A program made the translations under genes and the position numbers. DNA of 64,000 nucleotides from Pseudomonas petrae (GTDB taxonomy: Bacteria > Pseudomonadota > Gammaproteobacteria > Pseudomonadales > Pseudomonadaceae): positions 1 to 64,000 of the forward strand of contig NZ_JAKJXE010000005.1 of NCBI RefSeq assembly GCF_021728295.1, read 5' to 3'. Shown one piece after another: positions 38,954 to 47,784 of the stretch (its first letter is position 1; every line of letters starts with the position of its first letter). A model generated the notes under the pieces. The model worked only from the letters and a program-made list of their open reading frames with translations, was not told the DNA's origin and did not search any database.

Positions 38954-40525
38954 ATGGCCCAGTCCAGTTTGCCGACCCCACCCCTTTCCGAGGTCTACGA
39001 CGTTGCCGTGATCGGTGGTGGCATCAATGGTGTCGGCATCGCGGCAGACGCATCGGGCCGGGGCCTTTCGGTCTTTCTCTGCGAGAAGGACGACCTTGCC
39101 AGCCACACGTCCTCGGCCAGCAGCAAGCTGATCCACGGTGGCCTCCGTTACCTGGAACACTACGAATTCCGTCTGGTTCGCGAAGCGCTGGCCGAACGCG
39201 AAGTGTTGTTGGAAAAAGCGCCGCACATCGTCAAGCCGATGCGCTTCGTGTTGCCTCACCGTCCGCACCTGCGCCCCGCGTGGATGATCCGCGCCGGGCT
39301 GTTCCTGTATGACCACCTTGGCAAACGCGAGAAGCTGGCAGCGTCGAAGACCATTCGCTTCGGCGCCAACAGCCCGCTGAACAGTTCGATCACCAAGGGC
39401 TTTGAATACTCTGATTGCTGGGTTGACGACGCACGTCTGGTCGTCCTCAATGCCATGGCCGCCCGTGAAAAAGGCGCGCACATTCATACGCAGACCCGCT
39501 GTCTGGGCGCCCGTCGCAGCGGCGGCGTGTGGCACATGAACATGGAGCGTGCGGACGGCAGCCTGTTTTCCATTCGGGCGAAAGCGCTGGTTAACGCAGC
39601 CGGTCCATGGGTCGCCAAGTTCATTCGTGAAGACCTCAAGCTCGAATCGCAGTACGGCATTCGCCTGATTCAGGGCAGCCACTTGATCGTGCCAAAGCTG
39701 TACGAAGGCGAAAACGCGTTCATTCTGCAGAACGAAGATCAGCGAATTGTGTTCGCCATTCCGTACCTGGAACGCTTCACCATCATCGGCACGACCGACC
39801 GCGAATATTCTGAAGATCCCGGCAAAGTAGCGATAACCGAAGGCGAGACCGATTACCTGCTGAAGATCGTCAACGATCACTTCAAGAAGCAGCTCAGCCG
39901 CGCCGACATTCTGAGCACTTGGTCAGGTGTGCGTCCGCTGTGCAACGACGAGTCGGACAACCCGTCGGCGATCACCCGCGACTACACCTTGTCGATGTCG
40001 GGCAGTGCCCAAGAGGCGCCGATCCTTTCGGTGTTCGGCGGCAAGCTGACGACCTATCGCAAGCTGGCGGAATCGGCGATGCAACAACTGGCGCCGTTCT
40101 TCCCGCAGATGAAGCCAAGCTGGACCGCAAAAGCCAGCCTGCCAGGCGGTGAGAGCATGACCACGCCTGAGGCACTGGCCGCCGAGCTGCAACAGCGTTG
40201 CACCTGGCTGCCGGCAGAAACCGCCAGGCGTTGGGCCATTACGTATGGCTCACGCAGCTGGCGCATCGTGGAGGGCGTCCGGGATCTGAGCGAAATGGGC
40301 GAACACTTGGGCGGTGGCCTGTACAGCCGCGAAGTGGATTACCTGTGCAGCGAGGAATGGGCGACCAAATCCGAAGATATCCTGTGGCGCCGGACCAAGC
40401 TTGGCCTGTTCACCACTGATGAAGAGCACCAGAAGGTTCAGGCTTACCTGGATAAAGTGGCTGGCAGCAACGGGGCTATTGACCGGTTTGACTGGCCAGT
40501 GTCGGCACCAAAGATCCACGCATAA
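38954..40525 (+). CDS. glpD: Aerobic glycerol-3-phosphate dehydrogenase
   Basis: A 523-residue FAD enzyme of the inner membrane that oxidises sn-glycerol 3-phosphate to dihydroxyacetone phosphate and feeds electrons to ubiquinone. The FAD dinucleotide fold is DVAVIGGGINGVGIA near residue 15, with the conserved SSKLIHGGLRYLE and a C-terminal GlpD cap domain. GGAGG precedes the ATG. It has its own promoter region with GlpR-like sites. Confidence 0.97.
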   Translation: MAQSSLPTPPLSEVYDVAVIGGGINGVGIAADASGRGLSVFLCEKDDLASHTSSASSKLIHGGLRYLEHYEFRLVREALAEREVLLEKAPHIVKPMRFVLPHRPHLRPAWMIRAGLFLYDHLGKREKLAASKTIRFGANSPLNSSITKGFEYSDCWVDDARLVVLNAMAAREKGAHIHTQTRCLGARRSGGVWHMNMERADGSLFSIRAKALVNAAGPWVAKFIREDLKLESQYGIRLIQGSHLIVPKLYEGENAFILQNEDQRIVFAIPYLERFTIIGTTDREYSEDPGKVAITEGETDYLLKIVNDHFKKQLSRADILSTWSGVRPLCNDESDNPSAITRDYTLSMSGSAQEAPILSVFGGKLTTYRKLAESAMQQLAPFFPQMKPSWTAKASLPGGESMTTPEALAAELQQRCTWLPAETARRWAITYGSRSWRIVEGVRDLSEMGEHLGGGLYSREVDYLCSEEWATKSEDILWRRTKLGLFTTDEEHQKVQAYLDKVAGSNGAIDRFDWPVSAPKIHA

Positions 40526-40539
40526 TTTGCCAGACCGAA

Positions 40540-40601
40540 TTCCCGGCTAAAGCCGGTCCTACTGAAATGACGCGATTTTGTAGGACCGGCTTCAGCCGGG
40601 A
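40540..40601. repeat. REPIN (CCCGGCTAAAGCCGG family)
   Basis: TTCCCGGCTAAAGCCGGTCCTA and TAGGACCGGCTTCAGCCGGGAA face each other around 18 bases, directly after glpD. Unlike the two other copies of this family, no ~300 bp structured repeat follows it. Confidence 0.88.
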
Positions 40602-40662
40602 AAGCGTCAGAAACCACACCGCAAAACCATTGGCTCTCAACACCAAAACTCCTGCGATGTCA

Positions 40663-40707
40663 TTCGGATTCCCGAACACCCTCTCCCTCCCAATTCGGAA
40701 TCCCGGA
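40663..40707 (+). promoter_or_regulatory. Tandem AauR binding sites
   Basis: TTCGG-ATTC-CCGAA at 40663-40676 is an exact match to the inverted repeat TTCGG-N4-CCGAA, which I recall as the AauR motif described in P. putida. A second copy, TTCGG-AATC-CCGGA at 40694-40707, has one mismatch. Their starts are 31 bases apart, about three helical turns, and they lie 77-121 bases upstream of the sigma-54 promoter, normal for an enhancer. Confidence 0.75.
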
Positions 40708-40783
40708 CGGCCGAATCGTCCGTCTCACTTCCCTTCTCTGTAAATATCCAACACTTTCATACGCTTAGCCTCGGTCACATCTC

Positions 40784-40799
40784 TGGCATGACTCATGCT
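40784..40799 (+). promoter_or_regulatory. Sigma-54 promoter of aatJQMP
   Basis: TGGCATG-ACTC-ATGCT fits the -24/-12 consensus TGGCACG-N4-TTGCW with the essential GG and GC at the right spacing. Transcription would begin near 40810, leaving a leader of about 114 bases. The operon's regulator AauR has a sigma-54 activation domain, which agrees. Confidence 0.8.
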
Positions 40800-40923
40800 C
40801 TACACTCTTTCACGATTGCTTCGATGTAGCGTGTCGCCTGACTGGGCCGCCGTTGAAGCGCTCTGAAACGATAGGGCCGTCCAACACCGGCTCAATAAAA
40901 AAAACAATGTCGAGGTAAACCAG

Positions 40924-41838
40924 ATGCGCATCGTTCCCCACATCCTGGGCGCAGCCATTGCTGCCGCTTTGATCACCACACCTGTTTTCGCCGCCGAACT
41001 GACTGGCACTCTGAAGAAAATCAAAGAGTCCGGCACCATCACCCTAGGTCACCGCGACTCCTCCATTCCTTTTTCCTACATCGCTGACGCTTCCGGCGTG
41101 CCAGTGGGCTACTCCGCTGACATCCAGCTGAAGATCGTTGAAGCGATCAAGAAAGACCTGGACATGCCTGATCTGAAGGTCAAGTACAACCTGGTCACTT
41201 CCCAGACCCGTATCCCGCTGGTGCAGAACGGCACCGTCGACGTCGAATGCGGTTCGACCACCAACAACGCCGAGCGCGCCCAGCAAGTCGACTTCTCCGT
41301 CGGCATTTTCGAAATCGGCACCCGTCTGCTGAGTAAGGCTGACTCGTCCTACAAAGACTTCGATGACCTCAAAGGCAAGAACGTCGTGACCACGGCGGGC
41401 ACCACGTCCGAGCGCATCCTCAAGGCGATGAACGCCGACAAGCAGATGGGCATGAACGTGATTTCGGCCAAGGACCACGGCGAGTCGTTCCAGATGCTGG
41501 AATCGGGCCGCGCCGTCGCCTTCATGATGGACGACGCCCTGCTCGCAGGCGAAATGGCCAAGGCCAAGAAGCCGACCGACTGGGCCGTTACCGGCACTCC
41601 TCAGTCTTACGAAATCTACGGTTGCATGGTTCGCAAGGAAGACCCTGCGTTCAAGAAAGCCGTCGATGATGCCATCGTTGCGACCTACAAATCGGGCGAG
41701 ATCAACAAGATCTACGACAAGTGGTTCACCCAGCCGATTCCACCAAAAGGCCTGAACCTGATGTTCCCGATGAGCGAACAGCTCAAAGCGCTGATCGCCA
41801 ACCCGAACGACAAGCCGGCGCCGGACAAGAAGGCCTGA
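40924..41838 (+). CDS. aatJ: Glutamate/aspartate ABC transporter, binding protein
   Basis: A 304-residue periplasmic solute-binding protein of the GltI/AatJ type for acidic amino acids. The Sec signal ends in VFAAE (cleavage near residue 23). Family segments include ITLGHRDSSIPFSY and VECGSTTNNAERA. GAGG precedes the start. It leads the aatJ-Q-M-P operon, downstream of AauR-like sites and a sigma-54 promoter. Confidence 0.93.
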   Translation: MRIVPHILGAAIAAALITTPVFAAELTGTLKKIKESGTITLGHRDSSIPFSYIADASGVPVGYSADIQLKIVEAIKKDLDMPDLKVKYNLVTSQTRIPLVQNGTVDVECGSTTNNAERAQQVDFSVGIFEIGTRLLSKADSSYKDFDDLKGKNVVTTAGTTSERILKAMNADKQMGMNVISAKDHGESFQMLESGRAVAFMMDDALLAGEMAKAKKPTDWAVTGTPQSYEIYGCMVRKEDPAFKKAVDDAIVATYKSGEINKIYDKWFTQPIPPKGLNLMFPMSEQLKALIANPNDKPAPDKKA

Positions 41839-41956
41839 GTCCTTCGCTCTGCCATTCTGAAAACGTGAAAAGCCTGTCTTCCGGAAACGCCCTGCGTTTC
41901 CGGAAGCCGCTACCTGGCGCGTGCGTGCATAACGATCGATAAGAGGGGAGACCCTG

Positions 41957-42703
41957 ATGAACTACAACTGGGACTGGGGCGTGTTCTTCAAGTCCACGGG
42001 CGTCGGCAGCGAAACCTATCTGGACTGGTACATCACCGGGCTGGGCTGGACCATCGCCATTGCCGTCGCGGCCTGGATCATTGCGTTACTCCTGGGCTCG
42101 GTGCTCGGGGTGATGCGTACGGTGCCCAACCGCATCGTTTCTTCCATTGCCACGATTTACGTGGAAATTTTCCGTAACGTGCCACTGCTGGTGCAGCTGT
42201 TTATCTGGTACTTCCTGGTGCCGGACCTGCTGCCTGAGAACCTGCAGGAGTGGTACAAGCAAGACCTCAATCCGACGACTTCGGCGTTCCTGAGTGTTGT
42301 TGTGTGCCTGGGGCTGTTCACTGCCGCACGTGTCTGCGAACAGGTGCGCACCGGTATTCAGGCGCTGCCGGTGGGACAGGAATCCGCGGCGCGCGCCATG
42401 GGTTTCAAGCTGCCGCAGATCTACTGGAACGTGCTGCTGCCGCAGGCGTACCGGATCATCATTCCGCCGCTTACCTCAGAATTCCTCAACGTGTTCAAGA
42501 ACTCGTCCGTGGCGTCGCTGATCGGCCTGATGGAATTGCTCGCGCAAACCAAACAGACCGCCGAGTTTTCCGCGAACCTGTTCGAAGCCTTCACCCTGGC
42601 AACGCTGATCTACTTCACGCTGAACATGAGCCTGATGCTGCTCATGCGTCTGGTCGAGAAGAAGGTTGCAGTGCCGGGCCTGATCTCCGTGGGGGGTAAA
42701 TAA
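41957..42703 (+). CDS. aatQ: Glutamate/aspartate ABC transporter, permease 1
   Basis: A 248-residue inner-membrane permease (GltJ family). It has a short soluble N-terminus (NYNWDWGVFFKSTGVG) and about five hydrophobic helices. The EAA loop is ESAARAMGFKLPQIYWNVL. It starts 118 bases after aatJ, with AGAGGGGAG upstream, and its stop overlaps the aatM start (TAATG). Confidence 0.92.
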   Translation: MNYNWDWGVFFKSTGVGSETYLDWYITGLGWTIAIAVAAWIIALLLGSVLGVMRTVPNRIVSSIATIYVEIFRNVPLLVQLFIWYFLVPDLLPENLQEWYKQDLNPTTSAFLSVVVCLGLFTAARVCEQVRTGIQALPVGQESAARAMGFKLPQIYWNVLLPQAYRIIIPPLTSEFLNVFKNSSVASLIGLMELLAQTKQTAEFSANLFEAFTLATLIYFTLNMSLMLLMRLVEKKVAVPGLISVGGK

Positions 42704-43368
42704 TGGACTTCTCTGGAGTGATTCCCGCCATCCCGGGCATGTGGAACGGCATGCTCATGACCCTGCAATTGATGGTCATGGGCATTGTAGGCGGCATCAT
42801 CATCGGCACGATTCTGGCGCTGATGCGGTTGTCGTCCAACAAACTGGCGTCACGTATTGCCGGCGCCTACGTCAACTACTTCCGCTCGATCCCGCTGTTG
42901 CTGGTCATCACCTGGTTCTACCTGGCGGTGCCGTTCGTGCTGCGCTGGATCACTGGCGAAGACACGCCGATCGGCGCGTTCACCTCATGCGTCGTGGCGT
43001 TCATGATGTTCGAGGCGGCCTATTTCTGTGAAATCGTGCGGGCCGGCGTGCAGTCGATTTCCCGCGGCCAGATGGGTGCTGCTCAAGCGCTTGGCATGAC
43101 CTACGGCCAGATGATGCGCCTGATCATCCTGCCCCAGGCGTTCCGCAAGATGACCCCGCTGCTGTTGCAGCAGAGCATCATCCTGTTTCAGGACACCTCG
43201 CTGGTCTACACGGTCGGTCTGGTCGACTTCCTCAACTCGGCACGCTCCAGCGGCGACATCATCGGGCGCTCCAACGAGTTTCTGATTGTCGCCGGTCTGG
43301 TGTACTTCACGATCAGCTTCGCCGCGTCGCGCCTGGTCAAGTTCATGCAAAAAAGGTTAGCCGTATGA
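42703..43368 (+). CDS. aatM: Glutamate/aspartate ABC transporter, permease 2
   Basis: A 221-residue permease (GltK family) that dimerises with AatQ. The EAA loop is [19 protein letters not shown]. Its first base is the last base of the aatQ stop codon, and its stop overlaps aatP by four bases, so translation of the three genes is tightly coupled. Confidence 0.92.
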   Translation: MDFSGVIPAIPGMWNGMLMTLQLMVMGIVGGIIIGTILALMRLSSNKLASRIAGAYVNYFRSIPLLLVITWFYLAVPFVLRWITGEDTPIGAFTSCVVAFMMFEAAYFCEIVRAGVQSISRGQMGAAQALGMTYGQMMRLIILPQAFRKMTPLLLQQSIILFQDTSLVYTVGLVDFLNSARSSGDIIGRSNEFLIVAGLVYFTISFAASRLVKFMQKRLAV

Positions 43369-44099
43369 TTTCCATCAAAAATATCAACAAGTGGTATGGG
43401 GACTTCCAGGTGCTGACCGATTGCAGCACTGAGGTCAAAAAAGGCGAAGTGATTGTGGTCTGCGGCCCGTCGGGCTCGGGCAAGTCTACGCTGATCAAAT
43501 GCGTCAACGCGCTGGAGCCGTTTCAGAAAGGCGACATCGTGGTCGATGGCACCTCGATCGCTGACCCGAAAACCAATCTGCCGAAACTGCGCTCGCGCGT
43601 CGGCATGGTGTTCCAGCATTTCGAGCTGTTTCCGCACCTGACCATCACCGAAAACCTGACCATCGCGCAGATCAAGGTGCTGGGCCGCAGCAAGGAAGAA
43701 GCCACGAAAAAAGGCCTGCAACTGCTCGAACGTGTCGGCCTGTCGGCCCATGCCCACAAGCACCCGGGGCAACTGTCGGGCGGTCAGCAACAGCGTGTGG
43801 CGATTGCCCGCGCGCTGGCGATGGACCCGGTGGTGATGCTGTTCGACGAACCGACCTCCGCGCTCGACCCGGAGATGGTCAACGAAGTGCTCGACGTGAT
43901 GGTGCAGCTCGCCCATGAAGGCATGACCATGATGTGCGTGACCCACGAAATGGGCTTTGCCCGCAAAGTAGCGGATCGGGTGATCTTCATGGACAAGGGC
44001 CAGATCGTCGAAGACTGCGAGAAGGAAGAGTTCTTCGGCGACGTCAACGCGCGCTCCGAGCGGGCTCAGCAATTCCTCAACAAAATCCTGCAGCACTAA
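43365..44099 (+). CDS. aatP: Glutamate/aspartate ABC transporter, ATPase
   Basis: A 244-residue ATPase of the GltL/GlnQ type. Walker A is GPSGSGKST, signature LSGGQQQR, Walker [13 protein letters not shown]. It powers uptake by AatQM from AatJ. It is last in the operon and is followed by a hairpin and the sensor kinase gene. Confidence 0.94.
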   Translation: MISIKNINKWYGDFQVLTDCSTEVKKGEVIVVCGPSGSGKSTLIKCVNALEPFQKGDIVVDGTSIADPKTNLPKLRSRVGMVFQHFELFPHLTITENLTIAQIKVLGRSKEEATKKGLQLLERVGLSAHAHKHPGQLSGGQQQRVAIARALAMDPVVMLFDEPTSALDPEMVNEVLDVMVQLAHEGMTMMCVTHEMGFARKVADRVIFMDKGQIVEDCEKEEFFGDVNARSERAQQFLNKILQH

Positions 44100-44130
44100 A
44101 AGCATTAGCCCTTCAAGGGCGCAAAAACCA

Positions 44131-44174
44131 CCGGCCGCTCGTTCATCAAAATGATGAAACGGGCGGCTGGCCGG
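44131..44174 (+). terminator. Imperfect hairpin between aatP and aauS
   Basis: CCGGCC...CGTTCATCA pairs with TGATGAAACG...GGCCGG around a short A-rich loop. There is no T-run, so it is more likely an attenuator or mRNA-end stabiliser than a full terminator. Two in-frame ATG codons at 44151 and 44154 lie in the loop, which argues against using them as aauS starts. Confidence 0.5.
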
Positions 44175-44189
44175 TCCAGGACGACTGTG

Positions 44190-46088
44190 ATGAAATGCGA
44201 CCCCCCTCTCTACCGCGCCGCGCCGCCATCACTCGCCGTGAAACCCCGACTGATTCGTCATCTGTTCGTGCCGCCGCTGATCATCCTGCTGATGATTGCG
44301 CTGGGTTACGTCACGTATTTGTACAGCGAGAAAAATGCCATCAAGGCGCTGGGTGAAAACGGTCAGCGTCAGCTGGAGCTGCACGCGCGCACCGTCGAGA
44401 GCGAGATCAACAAGTACAACTACCTGCCCAGCGTGCTGGAGCTGGAATCCAACGTTTCCGACCTGCTCAACAATCCGTCTGCGGAGTTGCGCGCCAAGGT
44501 CGATGATTACCTCGAAGGCCTGAACCGGCGCAGCCGCAGTCGGGCCATCTATGTGCTGGACACCACCGGCCGGGTGCTGGCGACCAGCAACTGGCGCGAT
44601 GCCGACAGTTACCTCGGTGAAGACCTGTCCTTTCGCGCCTATTATCAGGACGCGATTCGCGGTCTGCCGGGCCGCTTCTACGGCATTGGCAGCACCACCG
44701 GCGAACCGGGTTATTACCTGGCCCACGGGCTGGAAGAGAAAGGCAAGATCATCGGCGTCGCGGTGATCAAAGTCCGGCTTGAAGCGCTTGAAGAACGCTG
44801 GCAGCGCGCGCGCCTGGAGGCATTTGTCAGCGACGAGAACGGCATCATCATCCTGTCCAGCGACCCGGCGCGACGGCTGAAATCAGTCCGCCCGCTGACC
44901 GCCGAGATCAAGGAGCGGCTGGCGCGCAGCCTGCAATATTACTGGTGGCCGCTCAACGAACTGGTACCGCTGGAACGTGAATCGATCGCCGACGGGGTCG
45001 AGAAGCTGACCTTTCCCGCCAACACCAGCGTCGACCATGAGCACACGGTGGTGAGTTATCTGGCACAGACCCGCGAACTGGCTGACACGCCCTGGCACCT
45101 GACCCTGTTGACGCCGCTGGAAGACCTGCGCCGGGAAGCCGCCAATCAGGGAATGCTGGTCGCCGTTGCCTGCGCGCTGGTGGCGTTTCTGCTGATTGCC
45201 TGGAACGAGCGGCGCAAGGTGATTTCCACGCGCCTCGCCGCACGTGAGGCGCTGGAGCAGGCGAACAACGAACTCGAACGGCGCATCACCGACCGCACCG
45301 CCGACCTGCGCGCCAGCAACGAACGCCTGAAGGGCCAGATTCGTGAACGTCGCCAGGCCGAAGAAACCCTGCGCCAGGCGCAGGATGAATTGATCCAGGC
45401 CGGCAAACTCGCGGCCATCGGCCAGATGTCTACCAGCATCGCCCATGAGCTGAATCAGCCCCTCGCCGCGCTACGCACGTTGTCAGGCAACACCGTTCGG
45501 TTCCTCGAACGGGGCGCGCTGGACACGGCGAGTGCGAACCTGCGCACCATCAACGATCTGGTGGATCGCATGGGCCGCATCACTGCCAGCCTGCGCGCCT
45601 TCGCCCGGCGCGGAGAAGACAAAGGTCAGGCGTCCCTGAGCAAGGCAGTCGAGGCTGCGCTTCAGTTGCTCGCGGCGCGTCTGGACAGTGCGTCGCTGGA
45701 GCTGCATCAACAGATCGACGATGTCGAGTTGGCGATCGACCAGACCCGGCTTGAGCAGATTCTGGTCAACCTGATCGGCAACGCGCTGGACGCCATGCAA
45801 GCGCAGCCGTTGCCGATTCTGTGGCTGGAAGGTGACGTGGTCGAGGGCCGCTATCGGTTGCGCGTGCGGGATAACGGCCACGGCATCGACGCCGAAGCGC
45901 GCAAGCATTTGTTCGAACCTTTCTTCACCACCAAGCCCGGTGAGCAGGGCCTCGGGCTCGGCCTGACGCTGTCCGCCAGCCTTGCCACGGCGGCAGGCGG
46001 CACGCTCAACGCTGAAGACCCGGCCGAGGGCGGCACGATGTTCGTGCTGGTGTTGCCTCTGGTTGATCGCCGGGCGGCGGATGTATGA
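44190..46088 (+). CDS. aauS: Acidic amino acid sensor histidine kinase AauS
   Basis: A 632-residue DctB-family sensor kinase. A transmembrane helix near residue 35 (VPPLIILLMIALGYVTYLYS) is followed by a large periplasmic double-Cache sensor domain (about 55-310). A second helix (GMLVAVACALVAFLLIAW), a coiled coil, the H-box IAHELNQPLAAL, and the N, G1 and G2 boxes (LIGNALDAM, VRDNGHGI, GLGLGLTLSA) then follow. I start at 44190 because AGGA lies eight bases upstream. With AauR it forms the system known in P. putida to control glutamate and aspartate uptake and use. Confidence 0.88.
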   Translation: MKCDPPLYRAAPPSLAVKPRLIRHLFVPPLIILLMIALGYVTYLYSEKNAIKALGENGQRQLELHARTVESEINKYNYLPSVLELESNVSDLLNNPSAELRAKVDDYLEGLNRRSRSRAIYVLDTTGRVLATSNWRDADSYLGEDLSFRAYYQDAIRGLPGRFYGIGSTTGEPGYYLAHGLEEKGKIIGVAVIKVRLEALEERWQRARLEAFVSDENGIIILSSDPARRLKSVRPLTAEIKERLARSLQYYWWPLNELVPLERESIADGVEKLTFPANTSVDHEHTVVSYLAQTRELADTPWHLTLLTPLEDLRREAANQGMLVAVACALVAFLLIAWNERRKVISTRLAAREALEQANNELERRITDRTADLRASNERLKGQIRERRQAEETLRQAQDELIQAGKLAAIGQMSTSIAHELNQPLAALRTLSGNTVRFLERGALDTASANLRTINDLVDRMGRITASLRAFARRGEDKGQASLSKAVEAALQLLAARLDSASLELHQQIDDVELAIDQTRLEQILVNLIGNALDAMQAQPLPILWLEGDVVEGRYRLRVRDNGHGIDAEARKHLFEPFFTTKPGEQGLGLGLTLSASLATAAGGTLNAEDPAEGGTMFVLVLPLVDRRAADV

Positions 46089-46170
46089 GTGATCAACGCT
46101 CCGCCGGCCACTGTGGCAACCCGCTTGCTCGAAAAAGCAGTGGGGCAGTTACCTTGTTCAAACCTGACAC

Positions 46171-46205
46171 ACCGCTTTCGCGGGCAAGTGCGCGCCTACA
46201 GGACT
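46171..46205. repeat. Single REP between aauS and aauR
   Basis: CCGCTTTCGCGGGCAAGTGCGCGCCTACAGG resembles one arm of the GCCCGCGA REP family. The other arm (ACCCGCTTGCTCGAAAAAGC, about 46119) is degenerate. It occupies most of the 178-base gap between the kinase and regulator genes, unusual for a two-component pair. Confidence 0.6.
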
Positions 46206-46266
46206 GCGCACTTCGGCCACGGGAACCACTCGCGATGAACGCAACGCTGTCGTACTGGAATAAACC

Positions 46267-47592
46267 ATGAACACTGATCTGACGGTCCTCATCGTCGAAG
46301 ACGACCCGCATGTCCTGCTCGGCTGCCAACAGGCGCTGGCGCTGGAAGACATTCACAGCCAGGGCGTGGGCAGTGCCGAAGAAGCGCTGGCGTTGGTCAG
46401 TGAGAACTTCGCCGGCATCGTCATCAGTGATATTCGCCTGCCGGGCATCGACGGGCTTGAGCTGCTCAAGCGCCTGAAAGAACGCGATCGAACACTGCCC
46501 GTGGTGCTGATTACCGGTCACGGCGACGTGTCGATGGCGGTCGGTGCGATGCGCGATGGTGCGTACGATTTCATGGAGAAGCCCTTCTCCCCCGAGCGGT
46601 TGGTCGACGCCGCCCGCCGCGCCCTGGAACAACGCGGGCTGGCGCGGGAAGTCTGGTCGCTGCGTCGGCAACTGGCCGAACGCGACTCGCTGGAAGGCAA
46701 GATCATTGGCCGTTCCCAGGCGATGCAGAACCTGCGCGCGCTGATTGCAAACGTCGCGGACACCTCGGCCAACGTGCTGATCGAAGGCGAAACGGGCACC
46801 GGCAAGGAACTCGTCGCCCGCTGCCTGCATGACTTCAGCCGCCGCCATGACCATCAGTTCGTTGCATTGAACTGCGGCGGCCTGCCGGAAAGCCTGTTCG
46901 AGAGCGAAATCTTCGGTCATGAGGCCAACGCCTTCACCGGCGCCGGCAAACGCCGCATCGGCAAGATCGAACACGCTCACAACGGCACGCTGTTTCTCGA
47001 TGAAGTGGAAAGCATGCCGATCAACCTGCAGATCAAACTGCTGCGGGTATTGCAGGAGCGCACGCTGGAGCGACTGGGTTCAAATCAAAGCGTGGCGGTG
47101 GATTGCCGGGTGATTGCGGCGACCAAGTCGGAGCTTAATGCGCTGAGCAAAGCGGGCCAGTTTCGCAGCGACCTGTATTACCGGCTGAACGTGGTGACCC
47201 TCGAACTGCCGCCCTTGCGCGAGCGTCGCGAAGACATCCTGCAGTTGTTCGAACATTTTCTGCAGCAGTCGTCGCTGCGCTTCGACCGTGAAGCGCCGCA
47301 GCTGGATGCACAGACCCGCTCGGCGCTGCTGGCCCACGACTGGCCCGGCAATGTGCGCGAGCTGCGCAACGTCGCCGAGCGTTACGCGCTGGGACTGCCG
47401 GCGTTCAAGACAGCCGGTGCGCAAGTCGCCACTCCAAGCCTGGATTTCGCCGAAGCCGTGGAGGCGTTCGAGAAGAACCTGCTGGGCGAGGCGTTGCAGC
47501 GCAGCGGCGGGAATCTCAGCCAGGCCAGCCAGGAACTGGGCATGGCTAAAACCACGTTGTTCGACAAGGTGAAGAAGTACGGGTTGGGGTGA
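46267..47592 (+). CDS. aauR: Sigma-54-dependent response regulator AauR
   Basis: A 441-residue NtrC/DctD-type activator. The receiver domain has phospho-acceptor Asp55 (VISDIRLPG). The AAA+ domain has Walker A GETGTGKE and Walker B TLFLDEV, and the sigma-54 contact loop reads NAFTGA instead of the usual GAFTGA. The C-terminal Fis-type helix-turn-helix is GNLSQASQELGMAKTTLFDK. It should activate the aat promoter at 40784 through the two upstream sites. Confidence 0.92.
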   Translation: MNTDLTVLIVEDDPHVLLGCQQALALEDIHSQGVGSAEEALALVSENFAGIVISDIRLPGIDGLELLKRLKERDRTLPVVLITGHGDVSMAVGAMRDGAYDFMEKPFSPERLVDAARRALEQRGLAREVWSLRRQLAERDSLEGKIIGRSQAMQNLRALIANVADTSANVLIEGETGTGKELVARCLHDFSRRHDHQFVALNCGGLPESLFESEIFGHEANAFTGAGKRRIGKIEHAHNGTLFLDEVESMPINLQIKLLRVLQERTLERLGSNQSVAVDCRVIAATKSELNALSKAGQFRSDLYYRLNVVTLELPPLRERREDILQLFEHFLQQSSLRFDREAPQLDAQTRSALLAHDWPGNVRELRNVAERYALGLPAFKTAGAQVATPSLDFAEAVEAFEKNLLGEALQRSGGNLSQASQELGMAKTTLFDKVKKYGLG

Positions 47593-47625
47593 GCAATATC
47601 TCCCTTGTCGATTCTGGCCGCAGAC

Positions 47626-47761
47626 CGTAGGAGCGTGGCTTGTCCCGCGATCGGCTGCGCAGCGGTCGTAAAACCGGACGACTCGGTCCTTCCTGAGCAA
47701 CCGCAGTCAACGGATTGGCTGCCGCTTAGCGCCAGATCGCGGGACAAGCCACGCTCCTACA
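47626..47761. repeat. REPIN with perfect 26 bp arms
   Basis: GTAGGAGCGTGGCTTGTCCCGCGATC has an exact reverse complement at 47735-47760, enclosing about 82 bases. It lies between the converging ends of aauR and the PfkB kinase gene and could act as a transcription barrier for both. The identical arms suggest a young copy. Confidence 0.88.
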
Positions 47762-47784
47762 GGTCGTGCAATGGCGGGGGATTA

